From Leishmania martiniquensis (lineage: Eukaryota; Euglenozoa; Kinetoplastea; Trypanosomatida; Trypanosomatidae), in the NCBI RefSeq assembly GCF_017916325.1, contig NC_090170.1:1833501-1897500 (forward strand): DNA of 64,000 bases, read 5' to 3'. Shown piece by piece: positions 41,485 to 53,900 of this stretch. The notes beneath the pieces are model-generated. The model saw only the letters and a list, made by a program, of their open reading frames with translations, was not told the DNA's origin and made no database searches. The number at the start of each line of letters is the position of its first letter. The stretch's first letter is position 1. The position numbers and the translations under genes were made by a program.

Positions 41485-43665
41485 ATGATGAACGCGTCCG
41501 CGAACACGTTTCCGGCGCTCTCGGGTAGTTTCAAGCTGCCTCCTGTTACGGCCACTCCGGGCAATGCTGTGGCTCGCATGCCGGCCTGCGTCGTGCATCA
41601 ATCACGCCCCTTGCCCCCGATAGCGCGCGACTTGGCTGTGCCGACGTCTTCATCGACGCCATCGCTGTACCCGCAGAGTCTGTGGTGGGATGCGCAGCAA
41701 GGCAAAGAGGACACAGACAAGATCACGCGCAAGAGCACTTACCGGGTGAGTGACTACCCGCCCATTATCGTGGGCAAGTACGTGACGGATCCCACAGGAA
41801 AGGACTTCTCCGACCCGCACTACGTCCCCACAGGGACTGCGGCGGTCTCTCGCTCGTCTTCGCGCACCGCGGCGAGGAGCGACGCGAGCGTGGGCGCGCT
41901 TAGCTGCGTGTCGAGCTCCGCGATGGGGTACTCCACCTGCACCACGACGTCCTCGCTTGCTCACGGATCTGAGGATGACGAGGAGAACCTGGCCCTGTGC
42001 GTCGCTGAAAAGCGGAAGCTGTTTACGGTGGTGATGCCCATCTACCCTTCCTCTGCTGCGAGCTTCTTCTTCCCGACGTCGTACGGTCAGTCTTCTCGCG
42101 ACGTGGTGGACCGGCGAGGGTCACCAAGGAAAATCAACGAAGAGTTGCACCCCAACGACCGCGCTGATTTCGCGCTCTCCTTCGTCTCCGTGCGGGAGAA
42201 TAACCTAAATCGCATGGGACTGTACAAGATTGGCCCCGGCGCTGTCGCCTTCAACGCTGTCATTAAGGCCTTCGAGGCGGGCGGACTTAGATACACTGAC
42301 TCCAACAAGGACTTCAACATATTGTGGGCGAAGCGGGCCACCGTCTACACCCTATCCTCGCTGAACCCATACCAGAAGGTGAACCACTTTCCTGGTACGT
42401 GGGGTGTTGGCCGCAAGGATCGACTGGCCTATAACATTCGCCGCATGCAGCGCTACTTCGGCGACGATGCCTTTGACATTGTCCCCAAGTCCTTTCTCAT
42501 TCCACAAGACGAAGCGGATCTGCGCCGAGATGCGGAGATGAACCCGGGCACCCCAGAGAAACCGCTCATCTACATTGTGAAGCCTGGGGCGTCCAGCTGT
42601 GGACGAGGAATTTATCTCTTCAAGGGCGTGCCACCCATTCCACGAGGCGTGGGGCGAGAGAAGGAGATGGTGTGCCAGCGGTACATTGGCAACCCCTTGC
42701 TCATCTTCGGCCGCAAGTTCGACCTGCGACTGTACTGCGTTGTCACCTCATTCGATCCGTTGCGGATTTACCTCTTTGATGAGGGCCTCGTGCGCTTCGC
42801 GGCCAAGAAGTACCGCGGCCCCGACCAGGACCTCGACAACATTCATGTGCACCTCACCAATTACTCTGTCAACAAAACGGCGGAGCTTAGCAAGGGAAGT
42901 AGCGGCAAGGACTACGAGAGCGATGACCCGCTTGACATCAAGTGGTGCCTCTCCGACTTCAAACGACACTTGGCGTCGCACCACCCCCTGGGGCTGGAGG
43001 CGTGGAACCGCATCCAGGCAGAGTGCGATGATGTTGTGGTGAAGACATTCCTCAGCATCGAGCACAACGTGGTGGAGGAGGTGACGCACAACTGCGCCGA
43101 TAGCAGCGGGCGCAACTGCTTCGAGCTATTCGGGCTGGACTTGATGGCAGACGACAATCTCAAAGTGCGACTGCTGGAGGTTAACATCATGCCCTCGCTG
43201 GCGACAGGAAGTCCTCTCGACAAGGCTGTGAAGTGCCGTATGCTGTCGCATCTGCTAACGCTGGTTCGCGTCATTCCGTACCGCCGGGATAGCCAGCTGG
43301 ACCCTAACAACGCCGAGGGCATCTACGTACCGCGCGGGATTCAGCGACAGGCGGGGGAGCGCACGTACAAATTTGGTAAGCACCCCCTTTCCAGCTCGCG
43401 CATCATGGAGCGGCCGCTGTTAGCGTCCTTCAACGACCCAACCAACGAGGACTCGCTCCTCTCAAAGGCCGAGGCGCTCACGTTGCGCGAGTACGAGGAG
43501 GAGCTGGAGTGCGCCGGCGGCTTTCGATGCATCTACCCCGTAGGCAGCACCGTTAATAGATACCTTCCCTTTTTTTTGCACGGTGTCAGGCGCAGCAACT
43601 ACCTACTAGCGTCTGCGGCGGTGATCAAGTCGAAGCTGCCGCCAAACGAAAAGCTTTTCAAGTAA
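41485..43665 (+). CDS. Tubulin polyglutamylase, TTLL4/5-like
   Basis: A 726-aa ligase that adds glutamate chains to tubulin tails on microtubules (subpellicular array, flagellar axoneme). The open frame starts at a TTG at 41395; the first ATG pair is at 41482/41485. The N-terminal 250 residues are poorly conserved and Ser-rich. The TTL domain spans about 270-610. It includes the ATP-binding block KPGASSCGRGIYL (K366), RYIGNPLLIFGRKFDLRLY (D413, R415), HLTNYSVNK (from 456), SCFELFGLD-like RNCFELFGLDLM, and the metal-binding LLEVNIMPSL (E565, N567). The CFELFG and LEVN..PSLA pattern and the long insertion are those of the TTLL4/TTLL5 group rather than tyrosine ligase. Two genes, this and the next, lie between 520-bp direct repeats C and D. 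Confidence 0.88.
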   Translation: MMNASANTFPALSGSFKLPPVTATPGNAVARMPACVVHQSRPLPPIARDLAVPTSSSTPSLYPQSLWWDAQQGKEDTDKITRKSTYRVSDYPPIIVGKYVTDPTGKDFSDPHYVPTGTAAVSRSSSRTAARSDASVGALSCVSSSAMGYSTCTTTSSLAHGSEDDEENLALCVAEKRKLFTVVMPIYPSSAASFFFPTSYGQSSRDVVDRRGSPRKINEELHPNDRADFALSFVSVRENNLNRMGLYKIGPGAVAFNAVIKAFEAGGLRYTDSNKDFNILWAKRATVYTLSSLNPYQKVNHFPGTWGVGRKDRLAYNIRRMQRYFGDDAFDIVPKSFLIPQDEADLRRDAEMNPGTPEKPLIYIVKPGASSCGRGIYLFKGVPPIPRGVGREKEMVCQRYIGNPLLIFGRKFDLRLYCVVTSFDPLRIYLFDEGLVRFAAKKYRGPDQDLDNIHVHLTNYSVNKTAELSKGSSGKDYESDDPLDIKWCLSDFKRHLASHHPLGLEAWNRIQAECDDVVVKTFLSIEHNVVEEVTHNCADSSGRNCFELFGLDLMADDNLKVRLLEVNIMPSLATGSPLDKAVKCRMLSHLLTLVRVIPYRRDSQLDPNNAEGIYVPRGIQRQAGERTYKFGKHPLSSSRIMERPLLASFNDPTNEDSLLSKAEALTLREYEEELECAGGFRCIYPVGSTVNRYLPFFLHGVRRSNYLLASAAVIKSKLPPNEKLFK

Positions 43666-44831
43666 TGGGGAAAGCGTCGACGCTCTTGCGGAGGAGGAGC
43701 TCCTGCCACATTTGTATGCGTTAATATGTGTGTGTGTGCATGTGTGTGTGTGGCGAGACACGCATGCGTGCAAGTGTCGTCTTCCTGATCCGGTCGTGCG
43801 ATAGATGACGACCTGACGTCTCGACTAATGCGCGCTCTTCTTGCGTCATGTGAAATATGGTGAGTGCGCTGTGTTAGCACACTTCTCTGGGGACACTCAG
43901 TTTGTCGCGACTTGAGTGAGGCGCGCCCGAGGTACGGAACATCACACCCTCTACTCAGCACAGCCCCAGCAACAGCGGAGCCGATTCGTCGGCAACGACG
44001 CCTGTGGATATGTGAGTGAAGAGATGAGGCGTGAGGGGAGATGGAAGAGAGGAAGAGAGAGAGCGTGGCGTTTCTCTTTTTGCGCCGCGTCTCGGGTAGG
44101 CGTGGGTGTTGGAGTGCTGCTCGGGCACTCCCTCCCTCCCTCTTCTTTTCCATCGCTGCGATTCCCTTCTCCCGTGTGGCCGGTTGATGATCTCATTCTC
44201 CCCCTCCCTCATTCAGGGCAAGTCGCGATCGATGTGGTCGCGACGCACCTCTGCGCGCGGGTGACCGGCCATGATGTGTGGTTACTGTGAACCTTTTCTA
44301 TGGGGATATATACATAGTTCTGCAGGCACTGTACCAGATCATGCTGCCATGTCGATAGCCTCTTTGCACGGCAACCTCTCAGCCCCCCTCTACGGCCTCT
44401 CCAGGTCTCTCTCTCTCTCCGCGATAGGCCCCCGCATTCGCTACCGCCTTTGGTGCTCGCCGCTCACAGATTTTGATGGGAGCCCCCCGCACCCCCTTGA
44501 CGCGCGTCTTGTCTTCGCCCCGGGCGCTACCATGTCTTCGCCATTTCCACATCCCCTGCGCGTTCCGTCTCTCGCGCGCTCTCTCCTCTCGCCTCCGCCT
44601 CCATCGCTCGCTCGCTTTCTCTCTCTTTTTTTTGTTCGCTGGCACCTCAGTCTTCTTCCGCCCCCTCTCCCACAGGTCGCACACGTATCATTCGCGTCTT
44701 CTCCCTTTTTCTTTCTTTCCGCACCGTCGTTGCTTGCTGAAGGGCCGTTGTCAGCGGTTTGACCCTCAGTCTTTGCCATACGTTGCTCCTTCTACCCACT
44801 TTACACCCAGCACCGCCCTGCTGCTTCCAGC
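43666..44831 (+). other. Intergenic region
   Basis: No supported gene. GT repeats directly after the TTLL stop, then a strongly pyrimidine-rich stretch at about 44380-44830 with several AGs before the next ATG. Confidence 0.65.
43727..43752. repeat. GT microsatellite
   Basis: Two runs of six GT/TG units separated by CA, in the TTLL 3' flank. Confidence 0.75.
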
Positions 44832-45461
44832 ATGCTCGACTACCTCATCCCGATCGGTATGGCCCTAGCGGGCATCTTTATCATGATGTTCATCTTCCAA
44901 AGCATCAGCAAGTCGGAGGTCGGCGGCGACTCGATCGCTCCTGTTCGCAAGCCGCGCTCCAAGAGGTCGCAGCGTCCATCGCAAAGGTACGTGGACGACG
45001 TACTGGATCTCGCCACGGAGCAGCTCATTGCGCGTGAGGTCGCCCGGAGCCCGTCTGGAATGATCACCGACAGCAAGACTGTGGCGCCGCAAACGCTGGA
45101 CAACATCCGCAACCGCCGCCAGGCAAAGGAGGAGAGCCACCGTACCAACGCCCATGCCAAAGTTAGTGAGCGCCAGAAGCAGTCGGCGAAGGAGCAAGGC
45201 TTCAAGGTGGTGGAGAGCCAGAAGAGTGTGCTGAAGCAGCAGGAGCAACAGCAGCAGCAGCAGCAGGAGAAGCAGCCGTGCGAATCGGAGGCCGCTACAA
45301 CCATCGAAGACCTTGATCGCAAGCTGAGCCTCTTCTTCAAGAGCAACAGCTCCCGCAAGTTCAAGGAGTTGAAGGTGAAGGAGGAGGCGCCGCTCGACAG
45401 CGGTGTCAACCGCGGTCACGTTATCGTGAAAGGTGACTTCAGCAAGGCGAAGAGCTGGTAG
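44832..45461 (+). CDS. Membrane-anchored protein with a polyglutamine tract, unknown function
   Basis: A 209-aa protein that I do not recognise. Residues 4-25 (LIPIGMALAGIFIMMFIFQS) form one transmembrane or signal-anchor helix. A basic segment follows (PVRKPRSKRSQRPSQR, 37-52), so the bulk is probably cytosolic. A helical charged region then leads to a glutamine run (about 136-147) encoded mostly by CAG. The C-terminus (with SLFFKSNSSRKFKELKVKEE, then VKGDFSKAKSW) looks conserved. The layout resembles small ER tail or anchor proteins, but I infer no function. It lies with the TTLL gene between repeats C and D; repeat D is in its 3' flank, about 1.2 kb after the stop. Confidence 0.8.
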   Translation: MLDYLIPIGMALAGIFIMMFIFQSISKSEVGGDSIAPVRKPRSKRSQRPSQRYVDDVLDLATEQLIAREVARSPSGMITDSKTVAPQTLDNIRNRRQAKEESHRTNAHAKVSERQKQSAKEQGFKVVESQKSVLKQQEQQQQQQQEKQPCESEAATTIEDLDRKLSLFFKSNSSRKFKELKVKEEAPLDSGVNRGHVIVKGDFSKAKSW

Positions 45462-48400
45462 ACTCCACCGACGCAGTCTGTGCGCGCGTGTGCGCGAGGG
45501 AATGGACTGAAGGCTGGGGAGAAGATGCGGCATAGGACCCACACCTTCTCCCGCGCCGCCACCCTGCGGCCAAGTTCATGCGTGAGAGGGGTTCCGGTGG
45601 CCGGCATGACGGCGTAAACCCGTCGTTTTGAAGGTGTAACATGAGGTAACGGTAGCGGTCTTTCCTGCGCCTGCGGCTCCTCGCCTACTCGCGTCACCGC
45701 GCATCTACTCGTCGTCCCCCCTCTTTCTTTCTTTCTCTCTCCAGCATCTGCAATGGCGCACGAGTACAGCCCAACGTGCGACTCTGTCTTTTGTGCTGCC
45801 TTTGATGCTTCTCTCTTTCCCTCTTTTGGTCGCGTTCGTTTCGCATCCACGCGTGCGCATCGGTGCTGGTGTGCCGGGGAGGTGAGTTGGTACGGCGTTG
45901 ATCCCCGAGGCAGCAGACACGGTCTCTTGAGGAAGATAAAGAGGGGGGCCGAATTGCGCCTCTGAGGGGGGGAGAAGACCATCGTTGCCACAGAGAGAAA
46001 GAGGTGCGTCGGAGGCGGAGAAGCCGAAGAGCCGGGCGAGTGCCAAATGCACCAACGGCGTCCCCCTGTGTGAACATTTCGGAGTTTACAAAGGGAGGTA
46101 AGGTCCTTGCCAGCGGCCACGGAGTGGTGGGGCGCTCATGTGAGTTGCGCACGTGCACTCGCCACCACTACCGCACCCTTCCACTTCCACTTTGTTTTTT
46201 TTCTTGCGTCGCTGTGCTCTTTGAGGACTTCTAGGCGTTTGTGGTCTGCTGTATGTGTGTTCACTGAGCATCGCCGTTGCGTGTGCTCACGTTGAGGCGG
46301 CAAACCGCAGCTGCTCGCCTCAGCCAGCGCATCTGCGCACCGCAGCCTTCTCGGTGGTGGGCTCAATCATTGAATCCTACCCCATCGGGACACCCTGTTC
46401 TGCTGGCAGTCGTGAAGGACAAGGTGTCTCGCCACATTCCTTTCTTGGTGTCGCCGCGCCGCATCGTGTATTCGACAGTGTGTGACTGCATGCGCATTTT
46501 CTGTTTCGTCTCGGCCTGTTACTGTCGCAGGTGCCTTTCAGCGCCGTCTCCCGTGCAACTCAACGTACGTGAGCCCTCTTGACGTTTCCGTTACCTGTTC
46601 TTCCTGGTGACGAGTGTCGCCTTCGTACCCAGTACCTTTGTGCTCCGTGCTCGCTCCGTGGGAAAGCCCAGCAACCCCTACCCGTACCACAGGCAAAACA
46701 ACCTCTGGTGGGGTGAGGGCCGATCCCTCACGACCGAAGCGCGGCTCGAGCGGTGCATCTCGACCGATGTGGGCGGTCGTGTGCTGGATGGCGGTACGCC
46801 GGAGCCATCGGGGACAGTGAGGACGTCTGCGCCACGCCCATGATGGGCGACGGGCGAGTGCGAATCAAGGGCGTCTCGCTTGGCTGCCAGTGATCCGCCT
46901 GTGTGGGGATCGGGAGCCACCCCCACGAGGATGCACGAGGTGAGGCCTGGCCTGATGAGGGCGGCTGTGAGGCGACCTGCGAGCCGGGGGTGGGCTGAGT
47001 ATGAGGCAGGGACCACGTTCAGCTGACCGAGCCAGCGCGCTGTTGTAAGGGCTCGCCTACGGCTGCTTTGCATGAGGCGATGGGCCTGGGATGGGCCTGA
47101 CAGAGCGGAGCCGCGCTTTCTTTTCTGTGGCAAGGGAGTCGCCGCGTAAACGGAGGCTCTCCACGCATTTTTGGGCGCTCTTTCTTATATCATTTATGTT
47201 TTCGCCTCTCGCCATTGTGCGGTTCGTCGCGGGCCGGCGTAAGGGGAGGAAGCGGTGAAAAGATGAAAACAAAATATCGTAGGCGCGTCTCATCACGAGA
47301 CTGTGACATCGCGCTGTGGGAGTGGCGAGTGGCTCCGTAAGCGGGTATGCGAGGAAAGTGCTGGGTCGCTATTCGTGCATCGAATCCCGTTCCCTCTCCT
47401 GCACTCTACTTGTGAAGTGCACGAGTAAACGTGTAGCCGTGCGTTCCCCCCACCCCAATCCCACCATCACACACGCACGGCAGCATTGCGGTGCCCCTAG
47501 CTGGCGTTGCCAGTAGGGCAGTGGTGCTCTCACTGGAGCTGCCCTTCCCCTCCTTCCTCTTGCCACGCATGGCAAGTGGACCCTCTCGGTCATGTCTACA
47601 TCAAACACCCTCACTCCCTTCTCATTCCACCACACATCACTGTGCCGATGAACAATGTCACACGCAACGCACCCGCGCCTCACGGGGGGGGCCTTCTTGA
47701 TCATCCGACGTCCAACTGCTCCAACACATCAAAAAAGCTCTTTGCTGTGCCTCTCCGCTTTTTTTCACTCGACCGTTCTCGACTTTAATTTCCTGATCTG
47801 TGTCATCTCGCCATTTTTGTAGCTCCTCTCTTCTGTTCTCTTTTTTTTTCGTTTCCTTGCCGTTTTCCTCGCTAGCCGATTCGGCTGCCCGCCACTCCCT
47901 TCCCCTCCTTCCCATCCCTGTCTCTCCCTCCCTTCACTCACTCAACACACGTTCTATTCTCTTTCTCGCTTCTCTCGACCCTCTGTTTCTTCGCCCTTTT
48001 TTTTTCTGTTCCCACGCTCTCTTTGCTGTTTTTTTTTCTTTTCTAGTCTCCCTTCTCTCGCCTTACACGGACGCCTTCCCTCTCTCCTCTCTTTCTGTCT
48101 ATCCCTTCTCGCGCTCTTTGCAATTTGTACCGGCGGCCATCAGCACATACCGTCGTCGAGCCCTTGCAGTGGATTACGACCCACAACGGCGGACGCGCAC
48201 AAGAGGACTTTGCTCGCCTTTTTTCTTGTACGCGCTGCTTCGTTGCACCCTACCCCCGCTCGTGAGCGTGCACGCACGCACGCACGCGCGCGCGAGAGAG
48301 TCCTCGTGAAGGTCATACGTATCGTTCTCAGATCCTCGTGCCCTTTTCTTTTTTTCACACGCGAACACAGCATCTTTCTCGACACTCGTTGAGTTCGAGG

Positions 48401-50976
48401 CGAGCCCTTCCCCTCCCCTCCCTTACCCTCACCATCACCCATCACACCTGCACCTCGCTGCCCCCTTCCCCGCGGTAGTGCTCGCGCCCTGTATCAAGTT
48501 CACTACTGCCGCAGACAGGACAAGGAGTGCATGCGTGTTCATACACGCAAGCACAAGCGAAGAATACAAGCCTTGCCATCTGCTGTCTTCTCTTGTAGTG
48601 CGCTGTACGGCTGCTGTGCACTACCCGAGTAAGGAGAAGCTCGCGCGCACTCTGCGCGCTCCGGAGAGGAAGGCGCAGGGGAGAAAGAGAGAGAAAGAGG
48701 GGCCTCATAGACAGCACAATACAAAGGAGCGAACAAATAATCAAAACAAGGGTGGAGAAGAACGGCGCATTAAAGCGGACCCACGGCGAGGACGATTGGC
48801 TTAGCGTACAAACAAAGCTTATCAGAACGCACCTAATCGAAAGGGATTCATTAGTCGAAGAGGCATCGAGGGCGAGGGAAACAGTCTGAATACGAAAGCA
48901 CACGAAGCAGCGATAGCGTTAGAGGGAGGGGGGCGGTGTCACTTTTTCCCTCTTTTTTTTCGCGTGTGTGTGCGTGTCTGTGTGTGCCTCTCGTGTGGTT
49001 TTCCTCTTCGTTTCCTCAGTCTCTTTTTTTCTCAGTGGTGATTCGCGTGCTTTTCTTTACCTGCTCGCATCCTTTCTGTTGTTGCTGTTCCGCTTCTGCC
49101 ATCTCGGCGACCGTCTCGACTTGGGACATAAAGCGGAGAGAGAGAGAGCAGGAGTGTACAGCTTGAGGAGAAAGTGTGAGTGTGTGCGCCTGCGTTTCAG
49201 GCATACAGTCCGAGCAGCGCGAGGGGCCACTGAAGCCGTGCTCACAGACGCCGACCACCGAGGCACAAGTTTTACGCTCCTGCCTCTCATCTCCTCGTTC
49301 CTCTTCCAGTGCTCTTCTCTTGCCACCTGTCCAGCTCGTTTTTCTTTTCCTGTGCTGCTTGCCGCCTTGGAGCTGGCTCTCGCACACGTACACGCAATAG
49401 CGACATCATCAGGTAGTCTTGTCAGAGCCTGGCGCATTTCTGCGTTGAGGCGGACGAAATCTTTTCACAGAAAGCATCTTACAGTTTCGTGCTCTCCGCC
49501 ATCTGTTTCCGGCTCTTGCTCGCCGCCCCGTGGAGCGCTCGTCGGCACACGAACACGCACACACTTTTTCGCTTATTTTCGTCGTATTGTTCCTTTCGTA
49601 ATTTCAAGAAAGCCCTTTTTCTCTCTCGTTGCTTTCGTGTTGTCTCGTCCACTGCATCATCTCTCACACACAGCCACACACACACATATATATAGTGCGC
49701 GCTTTTTTTTCCACGCCCCCCTTCCGCTTCTTTCCCGTAGGCTGCGTGTGCGTGTGCGTGACCTCAGCTCATTGCTTAGCCGCTCCTGCATTGTCCTCGC
49801 TTCACATTCATCATCTCGAGATTTTCTCAACGCCTGCCTGAGTGTCTGTCTCTGTGTGTGCGCGCACATCCTTCCTCTGTGCTCTCTCTCTCCTAACTTT
49901 GCACAGACTCACCTGCACTCGCACGCACCTCGCACGACTCCGGGCGAGGAAAGGTGTGCGGTGGAGGTTGATTCAGTGGCCATTCTTCACGATTCTCGTT
50001 TTCTCTTTCCCTCAGCTTCGCGTCTCGTTGAGTAGGCCACTCACACCCGATTACTGTCGGCGTTTCCCTTTTATCTACCTCTATCTTTCGCTTCCAACCT
50101 CCTCTCTCTTTTGTTGTGACCTGTGCGCGGTGCTCATCGAGCTCAACCTCTACCTCTTTGGGCCTTCCTGTCTCGAATGTGTGCTTGTTCTACCAGCAGC
50201 GATACTAGCAGACTGACTCACCCTCAATTTAGCAAGAGCTGTGCGCACGAAGCGACAAGTTTGTAGACTCCCTCCCCGCTCACACACACACACTGACTCA
50301 CACACATACAGACGGAGAGAGGCAACCTCTTCTATACACAATCATCCCTGGTCTGACGCACCCCTTCCACTGCGCTCCCCCTCCATCTGGAGTCCCTCCC
50401 TTCGTCCTGACGGGCGGGCGTTTCTTCTCGTCTTTTCCGTCTGGCCGCCTTCTCTTGTCTCCGTTCCGCGCACTCTTTTCTCTGTGCCCCGTTTTTTTTC
50501 CCTTTGGTCTCCCTTTCTTTGTGTTGTTCTCCAGCGTGATTTTCCATTTATTGTCTCTCAGACACCACTTTTTTCCCCCGTGCATGGTGCTGTTTCGCTT
50601 TCATCGCCATTTCTTTTCGTGATCATTCGCCTTTCTCGTCAGCATCAAGAGCCGCACCCCGACCACTACTCGCTCTTTTTGCCGACCTCTCACGCCTCAC
50701 GCATCTACCCGATTTCGGTCACGAACGCAGCTACAACGCACACCCAGCAACGCATCCAGAGATTGGCGGGTGCGGCTTGTCCGCAGAAAAGACGTCGAAG
50801 GGCGGTTAGGCAGCTGATTCTTCCCTTTCTCGCTTTCCGTCATAACTGGCGAGCTTCGGTCCGCCTACAACCACATCAGCAACCTGCCGTAAAGCGCATC
50901 TGTTCTGGTGCCCTTTTCACGTTCATCTGCGCTGTACGAGAAAGAACCTTCTCCGCACCCGGCGCGCCCTTCACAC
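45462..50976 (+). other. Very long intergenic region with repeat copy D
   Basis: 5.5 kb without a supported gene. It holds repeat D (46634-47153). From about 47500 to 50900 it is mostly pyrimidine-rich with many T runs and short CA or GT runs. Open frames over 300 codons (48968-50035, 50241-51116) begin at non-ATG codons and are Ser/Phe/Leu/His-rich, as expected from stop-poor C/T sequence. Much of it may be 5' UTR of the CCCH protein gene. Confidence 0.6.
46634..47153 (+). repeat. SIDER-like dispersed repeat, copy D
   Basis: Direct repeat of 38794-39313: 520 bp, no mismatch or indel seen by line-by-line comparison. The start-to-start distance is 7840 bases. It lies in the 3' flank of the polyQ protein gene. 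Perfect identity in non-coding DNA suggests recent duplication or gene conversion. Confidence 0.75.
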
Positions 50977-53900
50977 ATGTCCGGCTTGGATGCCCATGGC
51001 AAGTCCATGGGAGAGGCGCCATCGGATCGACAAATGAGCTCTTCGTCACTCACCGCCACATCGCAAGCCACCCCCAACCCGGCCGCAGCGGACGGGGGCT
51101 CTGCCGCCCTCGGTGATGGCGCCCCTGTGGATAAGACGATGGACGAGCATGTGCCACCGGTCATTGCGCACGTCCGAAAGAACTTTGGCGTGCTTGCCCC
51201 CACCATCGAGCCTTTCATCTATCGTAGCGGTTGCCTGAACAAGTCAGTGGTCGATGTGTACAATAACCTGTCACGCAACTATATCGCCATTGTCGATGCT
51301 GCTCTCAAGCAGGTGGGATATGAGGAATTCACACTGCAGATGCAGATCATGCTGACTCAGATTCTGTCTGAGGAATTCGGCGAGGACACGGAGTACCTTG
51401 TGAACACCATTCTCACCTACACCGGCGCCGACTCCCTGTTCGTCTCCCTCCTCTCCAAGTCTATGCTAGACCAGGTCATCACTTACGCCCAGTCGATCAT
51501 GAGCGGCAACATGTACGGTATGGGGTACAGCATGCAAGGCGGCGGCGGCGGCGCAGGCGGTGGCCGCGGCGCTGAGGGTGGTAGTAATAGCTACTACCGT
51601 GGAGCCCAGCAGCATCACGGATATCGCAGCGTCGGCGAAAACGGCGCCCCACGCGACCCCCGGGGCAACACCGTCGCCGCCGGCCCTCCTCATCACGACG
51701 GGGCCGCTCCACAGAAGCCGTACCGTAGCAGCGGTCTTCCGCCCCAATCCAGTGATCCAGGAAGGGAGCGCAGCAGCGAGGATTTGCGGGCGAATAGCGA
51801 TGTACTCTCTCAACGCGAGGAGAGCCGGGACTGGGGGGGCAGTTCAGCGCCTCCTCGCAGCGCTCCTCCTACGGGGGGTGCTCACGTAGACTCTAGCGTC
51901 GGTTCCCGGGGCGGCGCCGCTTCGGGGAGCGGGATGGCCGCAGGTGTGTCTAGCCGAACAGAGGTGCCCGTGAGTCGCTCTATGAGCGAAAGCGTCACCG
52001 GGGCAGCAGTGATGCCGCGTCATACGCATCATCACTTTCCCCTCGCTACAGCTGCCACCGCGCCGACAGGAAAGCAGTCGTCGGTGGAGCGAGGCGGGAT
52101 GAACGTCACGCCGCAGCACAACCTCCTCCCGCCGCGAGCGTCGCCAGCAAGCGGCCAACCGCGCGTGCCCACGCCAGGGGCGCCAAACGCGTCACCAGCT
52201 ACGACAGCGTCCCCCCTGCCGACGATCGGACGCGGAGGCGCGAGCATCCCGATCCACCACCATCACCATCATCTAGGCATTGGCTCAATGGCAACCAACA
52301 GTTCCGCCACCAGCGACTGGGCTGGCAGCAACAATGCATCCGGGTCGCCACCGAGCATCAGCGCCTCTGTACAACGTACGCTGACCCCACCTACGCCGCA
52401 GTCTGCACCTATGCAGCCGCATCCACCACAGCAGCCACAGCCGACGCGCATCATGAGCATTCCTGCTCCTTTGAGTGTGCAACGCCGCACTGAAAAGAAT
52501 GCTGCGGCGGCCGCCGCCGCAGCCGCGGCAGCCACGGCAACCGACAACGGCAACCCGCCGACCCATTCGGCCGGCACCAACAGTAGTGGCGCTGCTGTGG
52601 AGGCAGGGCTAGCGGCGCGTACCGCCTCCACGTCTGTTAGTGGGCAAGCGAACGTCCCAGCGCCACGCGGAGCGCAGGCGCTCGCTCACCACCAGCATCA
52701 CTTGCCCATCACGCATCACCACCACCATCATCACCATCACCACCACTTCGCCGCGTCGGCGCCGGCTGCTGCTGCCGTTGTGCATGCGCCTGCCCCCACA
52801 CACTCGCCATTGGTACCCGAGGAGCACGTTGTGAGCACTTCTGCCGAGCTGAGAGGTTCCCCAGCGCCGGAGGTGCACTTGGCCGCTAATCAGATCAGTG
52901 CGTCGACCCCAGGCCGCGTGGCATCTGCCCCTGCGACGAACCTTTTGAGAACTCCCGCACTCACACCAGCGCTGCGTGGTTTAGGTCGCATACCCGTCCA
53001 TCATCACCACCACTTGCACTTGATGCTGAATAAAGTAGAGGTAGCTTCCCCACTGCCGCAACGGCAGCAGCAGCAGCAGCAGCCGATCTCTGCGCCATCA
53101 CCGCCGCAAGCTCAGCCACACGTGTCACTCCCGCAAAGGCAGCAGCAGCAGCAGATTCCTACGGCATTTCAGCGGCAGCCGCAGCCACACATGCAGCCGC
53201 TGTCGCAACGTGTAGCCACCGCGATCGACTTACATGAGCAGCAAGAGCGGACAAATGCCGCCAACGGCCGATGGCCCAACCAGAAGGAGGAGCTTCGAGG
53301 CATGCTGCTGGCCGCACGTGTGTCTGAGAGCGCCATTGCGTACTTGTTGACCGAGGTGAACGTAGAAGAAGTGCGAGGCTTAAAGTACGTCGACTTTGAG
53401 AAGAAGCTGCGCAGCGGTATTCCACTCATGCTGGATCGCCAGCGCATCCGCCAGGTGCTGTCCAGTACCGCGGCGTTGCAGGGCCAGTCAAGCGACAATG
53501 ACGATTGCATGTCGAACCCAAACCGGAAGATCGCCACCGTTGAGGTAGGCACTGAAGAGGAGGGAGGCGGGTCTGCTCTGCCTCGGCGACCCCAGATCAT
53601 TTCTAGTGGCGTGCAGAGCCCCGTGACGCCGCAGCAGCCTTCGCCTGTGAGCAAGGCCGCGCTGCAGGTGCCGCAGCCTCGCACGAAGATGCAACAGCAG
53701 CAACAGCAGCAGACGCAGCCGTCGATCAGCAGCGGCAGCGCCGCAGCCTCACCAGCAGATGCAAGCTTTACCCCACCGGAAAAGGGGACCGACAAGCACG
53801 AGAGCGTCCCCAAGATGGAAAGTCCGACAACAGCCAGCGGCGCGCCCACCTCTCCGATTCCGGCCCCTACTCCGGCGCCGTCCCCCAACAGTAGCTACAG

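Noticed and set aside
47370..47400. tRNA T-arm-like sequence around ATCGAATCCCG
   Set aside because: No matching acceptor stem, D-arm or anticodon arm could be laid out around it.
48968..50035. Open frame of 355 codons before the CCCH gene
   Set aside because: It starts with GTG, is low-complexity, and is dictated by CA/GT and C/T runs. It is more likely untranslated leader.
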